This document shows, in pieces, positions 8,162-16,599 of a stretch of DNA of 64,000 nt. The position numbers were made by a program, and so were the translations under genes. Source of the DNA: Natronomonas halophila (GTDB lineage: Archaea; Halobacteriota; Halobacteria; Halobacteriales; Haloarculaceae); contig NZ_CP058334.1 of NCBI RefSeq assembly GCF_013391085.1, forward strand, positions 992,001 to 1,056,000, written 5' to 3'. Below the pieces are notes generated by a model, which saw only the letters and a list, made by a program, of their open reading frames with translations, searched no databases and was not told the DNA's origin. How positions within the stretch are numbered: the stretch's first letter is position 1; each line of letters begins with the position of its first letter.

Positions 8162-8487
8162 CGACTGCCGGGCGCGGAGACGCGCTCGACGTCGACGTCG
8201 AGGTGGATGCCGGCCGGGAACTCCTGTCCGGCGACGTTGCGGGCGAACTCGTCGTGGCCGACGATTTCCATCGTTCGCGTGTAGATCGTGTAGTTCCACG
8301 ACCGGAATCGGGGGCCGCTGGCCGAGAGCCGCTTGGACTGTGGTATCGACGCGTCGTGCGGCGATTCGGCGTGCGGACCTCGCAGTTCGACGCCCTTCCG
8401 TTCGGCGCGCTCCTTTATCGACCCGACGATGCGTTCCAGAACGTTGCGGTCCCCGCTCTGGAGCGTCAGGGTTGTGACGAAGGGCAT
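8158..8487 (-). CDS. uS10/mL48-family ribosomal protein paralogue
   Basis: A 109-residue protein with the uS10 fold: MPFVTTLTLQSGDRNVLERIV, KGVELRGPHAESP, the loop IPQSKRL, and SWNYTIYTRTMEIVG matching the canonical strand carrying YxxRxHKR/LID in S10. Haloarchaea carry a canonical rps10 beside tuf, and this is a second divergent member; whether it sits in the ribosome is unknown. ATG 8487 is chosen because upstream codons do not match the family. It is convergent with the lipoprotein gene and divergent from the Nudix gene. Confidence 0.85.
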   Translation of the reverse strand: MPFVTTLTLQSGDRNVLERIVGSIKERAERKGVELRGPHAESPHDASIPQSKRLSASGPRFRSWNYTIYTRTMEIVGHDEFARNVAGQEFPAGIHLDVDVERVSAPGSR

Positions 8488-8581
8488 ACACCCTACTGGA
8501 TGCTCGATGCTCAAAAGCGCACCTATCCGGCCGAAGGTGTGCGTCCGTGGGGCAAACGGCCGAACGACCGTCCGATATTCC

Positions 8582-8587
8582 TTTAAG
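8582..8587 (+). promoter_or_regulatory. TATA box of the Nudix gene
   Basis: TTTAAG begins 29 bases before the ATG at 8611, selecting that start over the in-frame upstream ATG at 8590. Confidence 0.65.
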
Positions 8588-8610
8588 CGGTGCCCGTTTA
8601 CCCGAAAGTA

Positions 8611-9063
8611 ATGCAAGAGGCCACGAGCGCGGGAGCCATCCTCTTTCGCGATACGCGTGGCCGGCGTGAGTACCTGCTGCTCAAGTCCCGTCCCGGTGAT
8701 TGGGAGTTTCCCAAAGGCGGCGTCGAGGGCGAGGAGGAACTACAGCAGACCGCCATCCGCGAAGTGAAAGAGGAGGCCGGAATCGAGGATTTCCGGCTGT
8801 TAGACGGCTTCCGAGAGGACTACGACTACGTGTTCGAAGCGAACGGTACGACCATCCACAAGACCGTCCACCTGTTCATCGCCAAATCCTACGAGGCGTC
8901 GGCGGAGCTCTCCGAGGAGCACCGCGACATGCAGTGGCGCGACTACGAGCAGGCCATCAACACCATCACGCAGGACGGCCCCCGTGAGATTCTGGAGGAC
9001 GCCCACGAGTTCCTCGACGAGAAACTCGAGAGCGATGACGAAGACGAGGACGACGAGGAGTAA
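8611..9063 (+). CDS. Nudix hydrolase, Ap4A-hydrolase-like
   Basis: A 150-residue Nudix protein. The Nudix box GGVEGEEELQQTAIREVKEEAGI fits GX5EX7REUXEEXGU. Upstream LKSRPGDWEFPKGG and the N-terminal SAGAILFRD are typical of bis(5'-nucleosyl)-tetraphosphatases, which remove dinucleoside polyphosphates. The last 15 residues are almost wholly Asp/Glu, a common halophilic tail. The start at 8611 is supported by the TATA box and by the family N terminus MQEATSAGAI. Confidence 0.88.
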   Translation: MQEATSAGAILFRDTRGRREYLLLKSRPGDWEFPKGGVEGEEELQQTAIREVKEEAGIEDFRLLDGFREDYDYVFEANGTTIHKTVHLFIAKSYEASAELSEEHRDMQWRDYEQAINTITQDGPREILEDAHEFLDEKLESDDEDEDDEE

Positions 9064-9166
9064 CCCCCTCGCATCGCCGGTCGGCGTCCGATAGCGACGG
9101 CGAACGCCACCGCCGACGGACCGCGAACCGCGAACGCTTTTCGGTTCGGCGGTCGACGCCCCGACA

Positions 9167-9934
9167 ATGAGTCGCATCGACCGGACGGCGTTCGTCGCCC
9201 TCTTTTCGGCCGGCCTCCTCGGCGTCCTCGCGCTGCTGCCCTACCTCTTTGCCCTCGTCCCGCCGACCGAGGGCGTGTCGTTGACAGTCATCGCCGCCGC
9301 GGCGGTCGTCCAGTTGGGCGCAATCGTCGCCGTTTCCTGCCTCGTCGGCCTCTATCTCGGTCCGAAAGTCGGCCTCGGCGCACCGCTGCTCCGGGCACGA
9401 CTGAACGGACACCCGGTCGCCGACGAACTCCGCGGGACGGTCCGAGTTGCCGTGCCGCTCGGCGTCGCGGCGGCCGTCGTCATCGTCGTCCTCGATGTCG
9501 CCTTCGGGGCTGCCGGCGTCTCGATACCCGCCGGTTCCGTCGAGCAGCCCGAACTCTGGAAGCGCGCGCTCGCGTCACTGTACGGGGGAATCACGGAGGA
9601 ACTGCTCGTTCGGTTCGGCCTCATGACGCTGCTTGTGTGGCTATCGACGTTCGTCGTCGGCGAGGACGGCCCCGCGGACGGCGCCGTCTGGGCCGCCATC
9701 GTCGTCACCGCCCTCGCGTTCGGCGCCGGCCATCTCGGCACGCTCGCGTCGATTACCGACCCGACGCCGCTGCTCGTGGTTCGCACTGTCCTTTTGAACG
9801 CCGTCGGGGGCATCGTCTTCGGGTGGCTCTACTGGCGTCGGGGCATCGAGGCCGCGATGGCCGCCCACCTCACGGCGGACCTGACGCTGCACGTCGTCGC
9901 GGCGGAACTGCTGGCGGTCGCCGTCGGTGGCTGA
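9167..9934 (+). CDS. CPBP family intramembrane metalloprotease
   Basis: A 255-residue polytopic membrane protein with roughly seven hydrophobic segments. The three CPBP/Abi motifs are present in order: EELLVR (Glu144, Glu145, Arg149), FGAGH (His189), and HLTAD (His234, Asp238). Members are CAAX-prenyl-protease-like or bacteriocin-immunity-like proteases; the substrate here is unknown. Neighbours (Nudix, PAC2 protein) give no functional hint. Confidence 0.88.
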   Translation: MSRIDRTAFVALFSAGLLGVLALLPYLFALVPPTEGVSLTVIAAAAVVQLGAIVAVSCLVGLYLGPKVGLGAPLLRARLNGHPVADELRGTVRVAVPLGVAAAVVIVVLDVAFGAAGVSIPAGSVEQPELWKRALASLYGGITEELLVRFGLMTLLVWLSTFVVGEDGPADGAVWAAIVVTALAFGAGHLGTLASITDPTPLLVVRTVLLNAVGGIVFGWLYWRRGIEAAMAAHLTADLTLHVVAAELLAVAVGG

Positions 9935-9948
9935 ATGGTTTAAAACAG

Positions 9949-10686
9949 TTACTGGAAGCCCCGAATCGATTGGGCCTGCGTGCTCTCCTCGCCGGCTTCG
10001 TGGAGTCGCTGAGCCAACTCCTCGCGGGCCTCCTGAATCTCGTCGGCGCGTTCCAGCAGTGCGTCCGTCTCCACGTCGATATCCGCAATCGGCCCGATAC
10101 CGTGTTCGAGGAGGACCCGTGCGGCCTCGGGGTCCGGGAACTGGGCCTCCGTCTGGACGATGAGGCCGACGGAGTCGAGGCCGGTCTGGCCGGCATGATA
10201 GAGCAGCGCCCCCGTCGGACCGGTGACGATGCCGCCCTGTCGAGGCGGGACGATACCCTGGTCTTCGATGTATTCGTGGCCGTCGCCGGTGGCGACGCCG
10301 TACATATCGGGGATGTCCTTTTTCTCCTCCGGGAGGCCGCTGAGATACAGGGGGAGAACGTCGTTTTCGTCGAGCCAGTCGGTGATACAGGTCGCGAACC
10401 CGCTGGCCTGCGTCGGGGAGACTGGCACGTCGCTCTGGAGGACTAGCAGGTCGTTGTCGCCGTCCGCATAGAGCCGAACTGGCGGGCGGATATCGGACTG
10501 TTCGCCCTCGTAGATGGCGACTTCGGGAAGCCCCTCACACCGGACCGCGCCGTAGTAGTCCATGTCGAACTCCTCGACGAGGTGGTCGGCTGCAATCTTC
10601 CCGACGAGGCCGGCACCCGGCAGTCCTTCGACCAGCACGGGCGAATCGAGGTCGATAGCCTCGGCGTGAACCTGAACGTGTGCCAT
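9949..10686 (-). CDS. PAC2 family protein (proteasome assembly chaperone-like)
   Basis: A 245-residue archaeal PAC2-family (ATP-grasp/DUF75-like) protein. Seen: VLVEGLPGAGLVGKIAADHL near the start, YYGAVRCEGLPEVAIYEG, PPVRLYA, VLQSDVPVSP and a glycine-rich GPTGALLYHAGQ. Eukaryotic relatives assist 20S proteasome assembly; the archaeal role is not established. The C-terminal helix is Glu/Gln rich. The start at 10686 gives the family N terminus; a longer in-frame extension upstream has no homology-like features. Confidence 0.85.
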   Translation of the reverse strand: MAHVQVHAEAIDLDSPVLVEGLPGAGLVGKIAADHLVEEFDMDYYGAVRCEGLPEVAIYEGEQSDIRPPVRLYADGDNDLLVLQSDVPVSPTQASGFATCITDWLDENDVLPLYLSGLPEEKKDIPDMYGVATGDGHEYIEDQGIVPPRQGGIVTGPTGALLYHAGQTGLDSVGLIVQTEAQFPDPEAARVLLEHGIGPIADIDVETDALLERADEIQEAREELAQRLHEAGEESTQAQSIRGFQ

Positions 10687-10816
10687 ACGCGTACGGTGGC
10701 GTGGACGGCCCTTAACTGTGGCCGCCGAACGGATGGATTCAACGGATGCGGTAGCGGCCCGACCGCTGCCGGTCACGGACCGACACCGACAAACCCGCGG
10801 CAATCGGAGCGTGTGT

Positions 10817-11728
10817 ATGGACCCGCTCGAGAGATACGACTCGCTCGTGGACGACCCCGAGGCGTTCCACGAGGCCTGCGCCCGGTCGCTGCCCTCGGTC
10901 GTCCGGGTCAACGACATCAAGGCGACCCCGGACCGCGTCCGCCGTGCCTTCGACGAAGCGGGCGTCGACTACGAGCGCGTCGACTGGCACGACGGCCTCT
11001 TCCGGTTGGCCGACGACGTCTCCCCCGGCAACACCTGGCCCTACGTCCACGGCTGGGTGCACGGCCAAGAGGAGGTCTCGGCTATCCCACCGCTGGCGCT
11101 GTCCCCCGAGGCCGGCGACCGCGTGCTCGACTGCTGTGCCGCGCCGGGCAGCAAGACGACACAACTGGCCTCGTTGATGGACGACCACGGAACGCTGGTC
11201 GGCAACGACAACAACCTCGGCCGGCTGTCGGCCCTTCGCTCCAATGCCGAGCGCTGCGGCGTGACGAACGTCGTCGTCACCCGACAGGACGCCCGGAACT
11301 TCTCGCTGAAACCCTTCGGTGGCGAACCGTTCGACGGCGTCCTCGTCGACGTGCCCTGCTCGTGTGAGGGGACGATTCGGAAGAACCCCGACGCCCTCAA
11401 GAACTGGTCGCTGGGCCACATCGAGAGCATCGCGGAGGTTCAGCGGGCAATCCTCGACCGCTCTATCGAGATTACGCGCGAGGGCGGCACCGTCGTCTAC
11501 TCGACGTGTACCTTCGCCCCCGAAGAAAACGAGGCCGTCCTGCAGGACGCCCTCGATACCGGCGACGTCCGACTCGTCGACTACGACCTCGGCCTCGAAC
11601 ACGCGCCCGGCATCACCGAGTGGGAAGGCGAGGAATTCGACGAGACGATGACCCGCGCCAAGCGCGTCTACCCGCACCACAACGACACGGGCGGGTTCTT
11701 CTGTGCGAAACTGGAGGTGACCGCATGA
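10817..11728 (+). CDS. NSUN/RsmB-type RNA (cytosine-5)-methyltransferase
   Basis: A 303-residue SAM-dependent methyltransferase that makes m5C in tRNA or rRNA. Seen: motif I DCCAAPGSKTTQ (about residues 106-116), DVPCSCEGTIRKNP with Cys181 (release cysteine) and YSTCTFAPEENE with Cys231 (catalytic nucleophile). There is no PUA or NusB domain in the protein itself. The next gene, coupled by an ATGA overlap, encodes a PUA-like protein that appears to supply the missing RNA-binding module. Target (tRNA C48/49 or rRNA) is undetermined. Confidence 0.9.
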   Translation: MDPLERYDSLVDDPEAFHEACARSLPSVVRVNDIKATPDRVRRAFDEAGVDYERVDWHDGLFRLADDVSPGNTWPYVHGWVHGQEEVSAIPPLALSPEAGDRVLDCCAAPGSKTTQLASLMDDHGTLVGNDNNLGRLSALRSNAERCGVTNVVVTRQDARNFSLKPFGGEPFDGVLVDVPCSCEGTIRKNPDALKNWSLGHIESIAEVQRAILDRSIEITREGGTVVYSTCTFAPEENEAVLQDALDTGDVRLVDYDLGLEHAPGITEWEGEEFDETMTRAKRVYPHHNDTGGFFCAKLEVTA

Positions 11729-12225
11729 GCAACGACGGCCAGGTGTTCAATCGACTCCCCGCGACGGAGGCCGAACGCGAAACCGAGGGCCGCGCCACCC
11801 GTGAGGCAGTCATCGACTGGTGGGTCGACCGGTTCGGCCTCGACCCCGAGACTTTCGCCGGCCACACCTTCTGGGAGAAGGGCGCCGGGAAAATCTGGGC
11901 CTTCGCCGACGACATCGACTCGCCGGCCGAGGTGGAGGGTCTCGGCATGACCTTCCTCCGGACTCGGCAGGAACACTGGAAGCCGACGACCGACGCCGTC
12001 CAGCGGTTCGGTCGCGAGGCAACGAAGAACATTATCGTTCTCGACGACGACGAAGCCAAGGCCTTCCTGCAGGGCGAGGACCTCGACCCCGACTGGGCGG
12101 GCGACTGGGGGTATCTCATCGCCGCCCACGAAATCGCGGGCGAGGTCGAACCCATCGGCGTCGGCCTCTACGTCCACGACGAGTTCCGCTCCCAGATGCC
12201 GAAGGGCCGCCAGCGCGACGTCTGA
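11725..12225 (+). CDS. PUA-like partner of the NSUN methyltransferase
   Basis: A 166-residue protein whose C terminus, EPIGVGLYVHDEFRSQMPKGRQRD, resembles the last strands of the PUA-like domain found at the end of RsmF/NSUN enzymes (GxGxxxxxxxxNxxPKGxR). The N-terminal half has EAVIDWWVDRFGLDPETF and FWEKGAGKIWAF. Its ATG overlaps the methyltransferase stop (ATGA). I infer that catalytic and RNA-binding parts, fused in bacteria, are separate coupled genes here. It belongs to a haloarchaeal family of unassigned function. Confidence 0.75.
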   Translation: MSNDGQVFNRLPATEAERETEGRATREAVIDWWVDRFGLDPETFAGHTFWEKGAGKIWAFADDIDSPAEVEGLGMTFLRTRQEHWKPTTDAVQRFGREATKNIIVLDDDEAKAFLQGEDLDPDWAGDWGYLIAAHEIAGEVEPIGVGLYVHDEFRSQMPKGRQRDV

Positions 12226-12227
12226 CC

Positions 12228-12761
12228 GTGACCCGCTATCTCGCCGCCGACCTGCATTTCGACCACGGCGAGGTACTGGAGTACACCGACCGCCCCTTCG
12301 CGTCGGTCGGCGAGATGAACGACCGCCTGCTGGCAAACTGGAATCGGGTCGTCGGCCCCGACGACGAGGTGGTCTATCTCGGCGACCTCGTGGTACCGTC
12401 CGAACCGACGACGGTCCGGCGGTGGCTCCGCCGCCTGAACGGTGATATCACGTTCGTCGTTGGCGACCACGACGAGGGCGTCCGCCGGACCCGCGCGGTT
12501 ACCGCACGCCGGCAGTACCGCTTCGAGGCCGACGGCTCCGGGTTTCTCTGTATCCACGACCCCGCCGATGCGCCGTCAGAGCGAAGCGACTGGCTGATTC
12601 ACGGCCACCACCACGACATGCGACCCGAGGAGTTCCCCTTCGTCGACCCCGAAACCCGCCGAAGTAACGTCTCCGTCGAACTGACGGGCTACGAACCCGT
12701 GCCGGTCGCGGAACTGGTCGATTACGTACGACGACGGAAGCGACTGCGGACCCGCCCGTAG
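12228..12761 (+). CDS. Metallophosphoesterase (YfcE/calcineurin-like)
   Basis: A 177-residue binuclear metallophosphoesterase. Metal-binding motifs in order: DLHFDH (D-x-H), YLGDLV (GD), VGDHDEG (in place of GNHD, so Asp replaces Asn), and IHGHHHDM (GHxH). It starts with GTG two bases after the stop of the PUA-like gene, completing a three-gene operon with the RNA methyltransferase. Substrate is unknown; small nucleotide phosphoesters are typical for the family. The Asn-to-Asp change at the GNHD motif is worth noting because that Asn is normally a metal ligand. Confidence 0.85.
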   Translation: MTRYLAADLHFDHGEVLEYTDRPFASVGEMNDRLLANWNRVVGPDDEVVYLGDLVVPSEPTTVRRWLRRLNGDITFVVGDHDEGVRRTRAVTARRQYRFEADGSGFLCIHDPADAPSERSDWLIHGHHHDMRPEEFPFVDPETRRSNVSVELTGYEPVPVAELVDYVRRRKRLRTRP

Positions 12762-12762
12762 C

Positions 12763-14265
12763 CTATTTTTCGCGAACCGTGCCGCCACCGAGGCCTTCCC
12801 ATTCGACGCGATAACCGAGTCGCGACAGCACGGCGCTCGTCTCGTCGATACCGCGCTGGTCCAGCAACGCTTCGACTTCCGAGAGGTCCAACCCCGCCTC
12901 GATATCCTCAGCGATGTCCTCAAGCACAGCGGGTCGGACCAGCGTTCGGCCGACCAACTCGTGGTCCGGGAACGCGGCGTCTTCGATTGCCGACTCGGGG
13001 ACGCCGTACTCCTCGGCGAGTCCGGCGATGGTGGTCACGTCAGTCTCGGGTGACAGTTCGTCCGGCAGCGAATCGGCGCTTTCGGCCCGGAGGTCCTCCT
13101 CGTAGTGTCGCAGGGCGTCCCGAATGTCCTTGAGGCGGACGGTCCGCTTGTAGGGAATCGCCCGGTGGCCCGCGGCCTCGATGTCCTCGCCGACGCCGAG
13201 GCTCTCGTCGTAGGCGACGATGAAGGCCACGTCCTCGAGGTCCGCAAACCGGGAGAGTTTCTTGTCGACGTACTCGGGCGTCCAGAACCCCATAATCTCG
13301 AAGAACACGCGGAACTCCGAGTGCTTCCAGTCGAAGGCGAAGTCGGGGATGACGACGTGTTCGCCGGCCGCCAGCGGTTCGGGTTCGCGGACGATGCCCC
13401 AATCGAGGTCCAGCGACTCGAAGCGAGCGTAGAAGTCCGATTCGACGCCGCTGTCGAAGGTCGGTTCGGCAACGGGGTCGGTTCCCGGAACCGTCACGTC
13501 GCCCGTGTCGAGCCGTAGCAGGCGTTCGGTGCCGCGGTCGTCGATGGTCGCTTCGAGGTGCCATTCGTTGGCTTTCGCGACCGTCCGTAGAAGGCGGGCA
13601 AAGCGCGTGCCGTAGCGGCGGGAGCGCCGAAAGAGCGCGTCGGGGCCGGTGACGATGACCTCACGGCCCTCGTCCGTCCGCTCGATTTCGTACATCAACC
13701 GAAGCCGTTTGACCGCCGAGACGAGCGCTTTCGGGTCCGACGAGCGAACATGGACCTCCGTGGCATCGAAGAGGGCGGTCTGGGCGAGCGAGAGGTCGTA
13801 CTGCTCGCGGAGGCTTTCAGGGTCGTATCGAGTATCGCAATCGACCAGTACCTGCTCGATATCGCGGTCGGCAAAGAGCGAGGCATCGATATCGCCGGCC
13901 TCGGCGTCGAGTCGGTCCGCCGCACGGTTCAGAGCGGCTTCGCGGGCCTCCTCGGTGACGACGCCACCGGCGGCTTCGGCGGCCTCGAAGGCGGCCGTCC
14001 GTGCGCGAATCGGGTCGACCGGCGCGCGCGTCTCGAAGGTCGCCTCCCGTTCGAGGAGTTTGGCGAATCCCCGGACCAGTTTGAAATCGTCGGCCTCCCG
14101 TTCGAGGTCCGTCAGGGCTGCCTCCAGCTCCTCGCGGCGCTTGTCGACGTGGCCCTGATAGACGCCGAGAACGCGGGCAGCGAGCGCCTCGTCGTCGGGG
14201 CCGGTGAACTGCGGGTGGTAGCCGCCGCCGGCCCGCGAGACGCGGAGGAGGTCCTTCGTCAGCAC
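12763..14265 (-). CDS. Bax1-type nuclease (DUF790)
   Basis: A 500-residue DUF790 protein. This family includes Bax1, the endonuclease that binds archaeal XPB helicase and cuts DNA at bubble or Y structures in a nucleotide-excision-repair-like process. Seen: LTKDLLRVSRAGGGYHPQF at the very start, RLRLMYEIERTDEG, and the nuclease-domain region VVIPDFAFDWKHSEFRVFFEIMGFWTPEYVDKKL with the acidic Asp-Glu pattern of a PD-(D/E)XK core. I chose the GTG at 14265 because family members begin at MLTKDLL. No xpb gene is adjacent here. Confidence 0.88.
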   Translation of the reverse strand: MLTKDLLRVSRAGGGYHPQFTGPDDEALAARVLGVYQGHVDKRREELEAALTDLEREADDFKLVRGFAKLLEREATFETRAPVDPIRARTAAFEAAEAAGGVVTEEAREAALNRAADRLDAEAGDIDASLFADRDIEQVLVDCDTRYDPESLREQYDLSLAQTALFDATEVHVRSSDPKALVSAVKRLRLMYEIERTDEGREVIVTGPDALFRRSRRYGTRFARLLRTVAKANEWHLEATIDDRGTERLLRLDTGDVTVPGTDPVAEPTFDSGVESDFYARFESLDLDWGIVREPEPLAAGEHVVIPDFAFDWKHSEFRVFFEIMGFWTPEYVDKKLSRFADLEDVAFIVAYDESLGVGEDIEAAGHRAIPYKRTVRLKDIRDALRHYEEDLRAESADSLPDELSPETDVTTIAGLAEEYGVPESAIEDAAFPDHELVGRTLVRPAVLEDIAEDIEAGLDLSEVEALLDQRGIDETSAVLSRLGYRVEWEGLGGGTVREK

Positions 14266-14357
14266 TACCCGACCATCGGCCGCCGGGGGCCAAAAACTCC
14301 CCGGCGTGTCGCCGAAACCGCAAGACACTATTGTCGGATTCCGCTACGCCCTCGGTA

Positions 14358-15275
14358 GTGTTTGGTTTCCGCCGCGTGCTTGGATATCTCGCGCTGGTAG
14401 CGACGCCGACCGCGCTGCTTGCCTCCTCGCTTTTCGGTGACGTCACCGACACCCCGCTCGTCAGTGTTTACGGCCTCATTGGCCTCACCGGCGCTACGAC
14501 GGTCGTCGCCGAACGGGACCGCGTCTTCGGCGTCGGCACGACCTCGCTCACGGCCGACGACACGCTGGACGCCGTCGCCGTCGTGGCCGGGGCCGTCCTC
14601 ACGCACGTGGCGAGCGTCGACGTCGGCCTCGGTCCCGTCGTCGCCTCGGCGCTGGTCGGCCTGCTCGCCGGCCTCCTGACGCCACGGGTCGACGCCGCGG
14701 CCTACTGTGGCTCCTTCGTCGGCATGGCCTCGGCACAGGTGTTTCCGGCCGTCGAATACCTGCTTCTCGCGGGGGGCGTCTCGGCTCTCGCCTTCGTCGC
14801 GGCAAAGGGCGCCTTCGAGGGAGTCGGTGGGAAACTCGGCACGCTGGCGCTGTTCGGCTGTGTGACGACGGTCGCACTCACGGGCGCCGACTTCACCGCT
14901 GGCGAGGCCCTCGCGCCGACGGCAGCGGTTTCCGTCGTCCCGGTCGCCGCCCTCGCCGCCGTCGCGACCGTCGTCGTGAGCCTGCGGTTCGACCACGGGG
15001 CCGTCGTCGGGTCCGCGCTCGTCGGGCTGGTCGCGGGGCTCTTCCTGACCGCAGTCGGTTCCGAGACGCTGGCCGTCGTCACGTTCTGTGCCACCTTCGT
15101 CGGCATGTCCTCACGTGACCGGCTCCGCCATGAGGGCTACGTCGCGCTCGCGGGCGCGCTATCGGGCATCGTCTTCATCGCCGTCGCAACGGCCTTCGCT
15201 GGCGCAGGGGGCAAACTCGGTACGATTGCCTTTATCGCCTGTATCTCGATTGCTGGCGCCGAACGGTTCGTCTGA
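14358..15275 (+). CDS. Polytopic membrane protein, hypothetical
   Basis: About 305 residues, almost entirely hydrophobic, with about ten predicted membrane segments rich in Ala, Val and Gly. Two GGKLGT(L/I)A motifs, one in each half (VGGKLGTLALFGCV and AGGKLGTIAFIACI), plus two FVGM(A/S)S motifs, indicate an internal duplication. Function is unknown; the duplication suggests a transporter- or channel-like fold. The GTG at 14358 is taken as start; a TTG at 14331 is also in frame. It diverges from the Bax1-type gene. Confidence 0.7.
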   Translation: MFGFRRVLGYLALVATPTALLASSLFGDVTDTPLVSVYGLIGLTGATTVVAERDRVFGVGTTSLTADDTLDAVAVVAGAVLTHVASVDVGLGPVVASALVGLLAGLLTPRVDAAAYCGSFVGMASAQVFPAVEYLLLAGGVSALAFVAAKGAFEGVGGKLGTLALFGCVTTVALTGADFTAGEALAPTAAVSVVPVAALAAVATVVVSLRFDHGAVVGSALVGLVAGLFLTAVGSETLAVVTFCATFVGMSSRDRLRHEGYVALAGALSGIVFIAVATAFAGAGGKLGTIAFIACISIAGAERFV

Positions 15276-15276
15276 T

Positions 15277-16098
15277 TCAGTCCTCGGCCGCTTCGGGCGC
15301 CTCCGCCGGGTCGACGAGTTCGCCGGTTTCGGGGTAGACGCCGACCTGTTCACAGAGGTCGGCCATCGGACAGGCGTCGGGGTCGTCGAGACACGCGGGT
15401 TTGCGCGCCGAACAGAACTCCCGACCGAACTGAATCATCGCCGTGTGGCCGAACCCGCATTTCTCGGCGGGGACCGCGGCTTCGAGGTGTTCGCGGACTT
15501 CCTCGTGGTCGGCATCCGCAGGCGCCAGTCCCATCCGGCGGGCGATGCGGTGGACGTGGGTATCCACGGGAAAGACGCCGCCGCGGCCACCCGAGAACAA
15601 CAGGACGCAATCGGCGGTTTTCGGCCCGACACCCTTCATATCGAGGAGGGCGTCTCGAACCTCGTCGGGGTCACCGTCCTTGACGAACTCGTCGAAGCCG
15701 TCCGCGCCGCCGTATTCCTCGACGATACCGCCGGCGAGACGGATGAGCGTCTCGGACTTTTGATTGTACAGGCCCGCCGAGGAGATGGTTTCGGCGAGTT
15801 CGTCCTGCGGAGCGTCGGTGAGGGCTTCCGCGAGGTCACCCGGATTGCCGGTGTCGTATTTTTCCATCAGCGCGTCGTGGGCCGGCTGGCTCGCCTTATC
15901 CGAGGTGTTCTGGCTCAGAATCGTCCGGACCAGACACTCGAAGCCATCCCGGCCGCCGTACGTCTTCTGCCAGTAGCGGTCGCCGAGGCGGTCGACGACG
16001 CGCTCGGCGCGCGTATCGGCGGTTTCGGGGTCGAAATCGGCGAAGGCACCGCCGCCAGACGCGCCCCCGGAGATGTTCTCGGCGGGTTCGTCGTTCAT
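15277..16098 (-). CDS. nth: Endonuclease III (DNA glycosylase/AP lyase)
   Basis: A 273-residue HhH-GPD glycosylase for oxidised pyrimidines. Seen: helix-hairpin-helix MKGVGPKTADCVLLF with catalytic Lys160, PVDTHVHRIARRMG with catalytic Asp179, and the iron-sulfur cysteines Cys229, Cys236, Cys243 and Cys249. The cluster spacing is C-x6-C-x6-C-x5-C instead of the bacterial C-x6-C-x2-C-x5-C, so there are four extra residues in the loop. N-terminal 20 residues are Gly/Ala rich and probably disordered. It is convergent with the membrane protein gene (one base between stops). Confidence 0.93.
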   Translation of the reverse strand: MNDEPAENISGGASGGGAFADFDPETADTRAERVVDRLGDRYWQKTYGGRDGFECLVRTILSQNTSDKASQPAHDALMEKYDTGNPGDLAEALTDAPQDELAETISSAGLYNQKSETLIRLAGGIVEEYGGADGFDEFVKDGDPDEVRDALLDMKGVGPKTADCVLLFSGGRGGVFPVDTHVHRIARRMGLAPADADHEEVREHLEAAVPAEKCGFGHTAMIQFGREFCSARKPACLDDPDACPMADLCEQVGVYPETGELVDPAEAPEAAED

Positions 16099-16182
16099 GG
16101 ATGTGGGTAGGGCTTGCTTCGAAAAAACGCTACGTCCCCCGGCAGTCACGTCATCGACGCCCCCGCGTTTCGAGTCGAATCG

Positions 16183-16599
16183 CTACGCGTCGACTCGCAG
16201 GACGCATTCGAGGTCGGCGCCCTCGGCGAGTGCGGCCACGAGATTGCGGTCGATGTCCGCGGCGGCCTTGTCCGCGCCGACCATAATCGTGCGGTCGTCG
16301 ACGTAGTCGCTGGTGCGGCCGACCATGCTCCGGTCGTTCTCGAAGGAGAGGTCGGGATGGCCGCGGCCCTCGATGGTCTCCTCGTGGCCGTCGGCCCGGA
16401 GCGTGGCCGTAATCGTCGCTTTGTGGGACTGGCAGGCCTCGACGAACTCCGCATCGAGGTCGGCAGGGACGGTATCGGCCTCGACGGCGAGGATACAGTC
16501 GCCCGCGGGCGTGAGCCAGTCGTCGCTGGTGAGTTCGAAGGTGCTCGCGTGTTCGGCCGAGACGTTCTCGTGGCCGCTCGCGCGTACGCGTCGTTCCAT
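16183..16599 (-). CDS. DUF371 family protein
   Basis: A 138-residue protein of the archaeal DUF371 family. Seen: ASGHENVSAEHASTFELTSDDWLTPAGDC near the N terminus, a pattern (GH..v.a.H..T.E.T....LT..GDCI) characteristic of the family, and GRGHPDLSFENDRSMVGRTSD in the second half. It is mostly beta structure. Function is not known. Upstream (16661-16670) a TATATAAATA-like stretch could serve as its promoter, with a leader of 30-40 bases. Confidence 0.82.
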   Translation of the reverse strand: MERRVRASGHENVSAEHASTFELTSDDWLTPAGDCILAVEADTVPADLDAEFVEACQSHKATITATLRADGHEETIEGRGHPDLSFENDRSMVGRTSDYVDDRTIMVGADKAAADIDRNLVAALAEGADLECVLRVDA

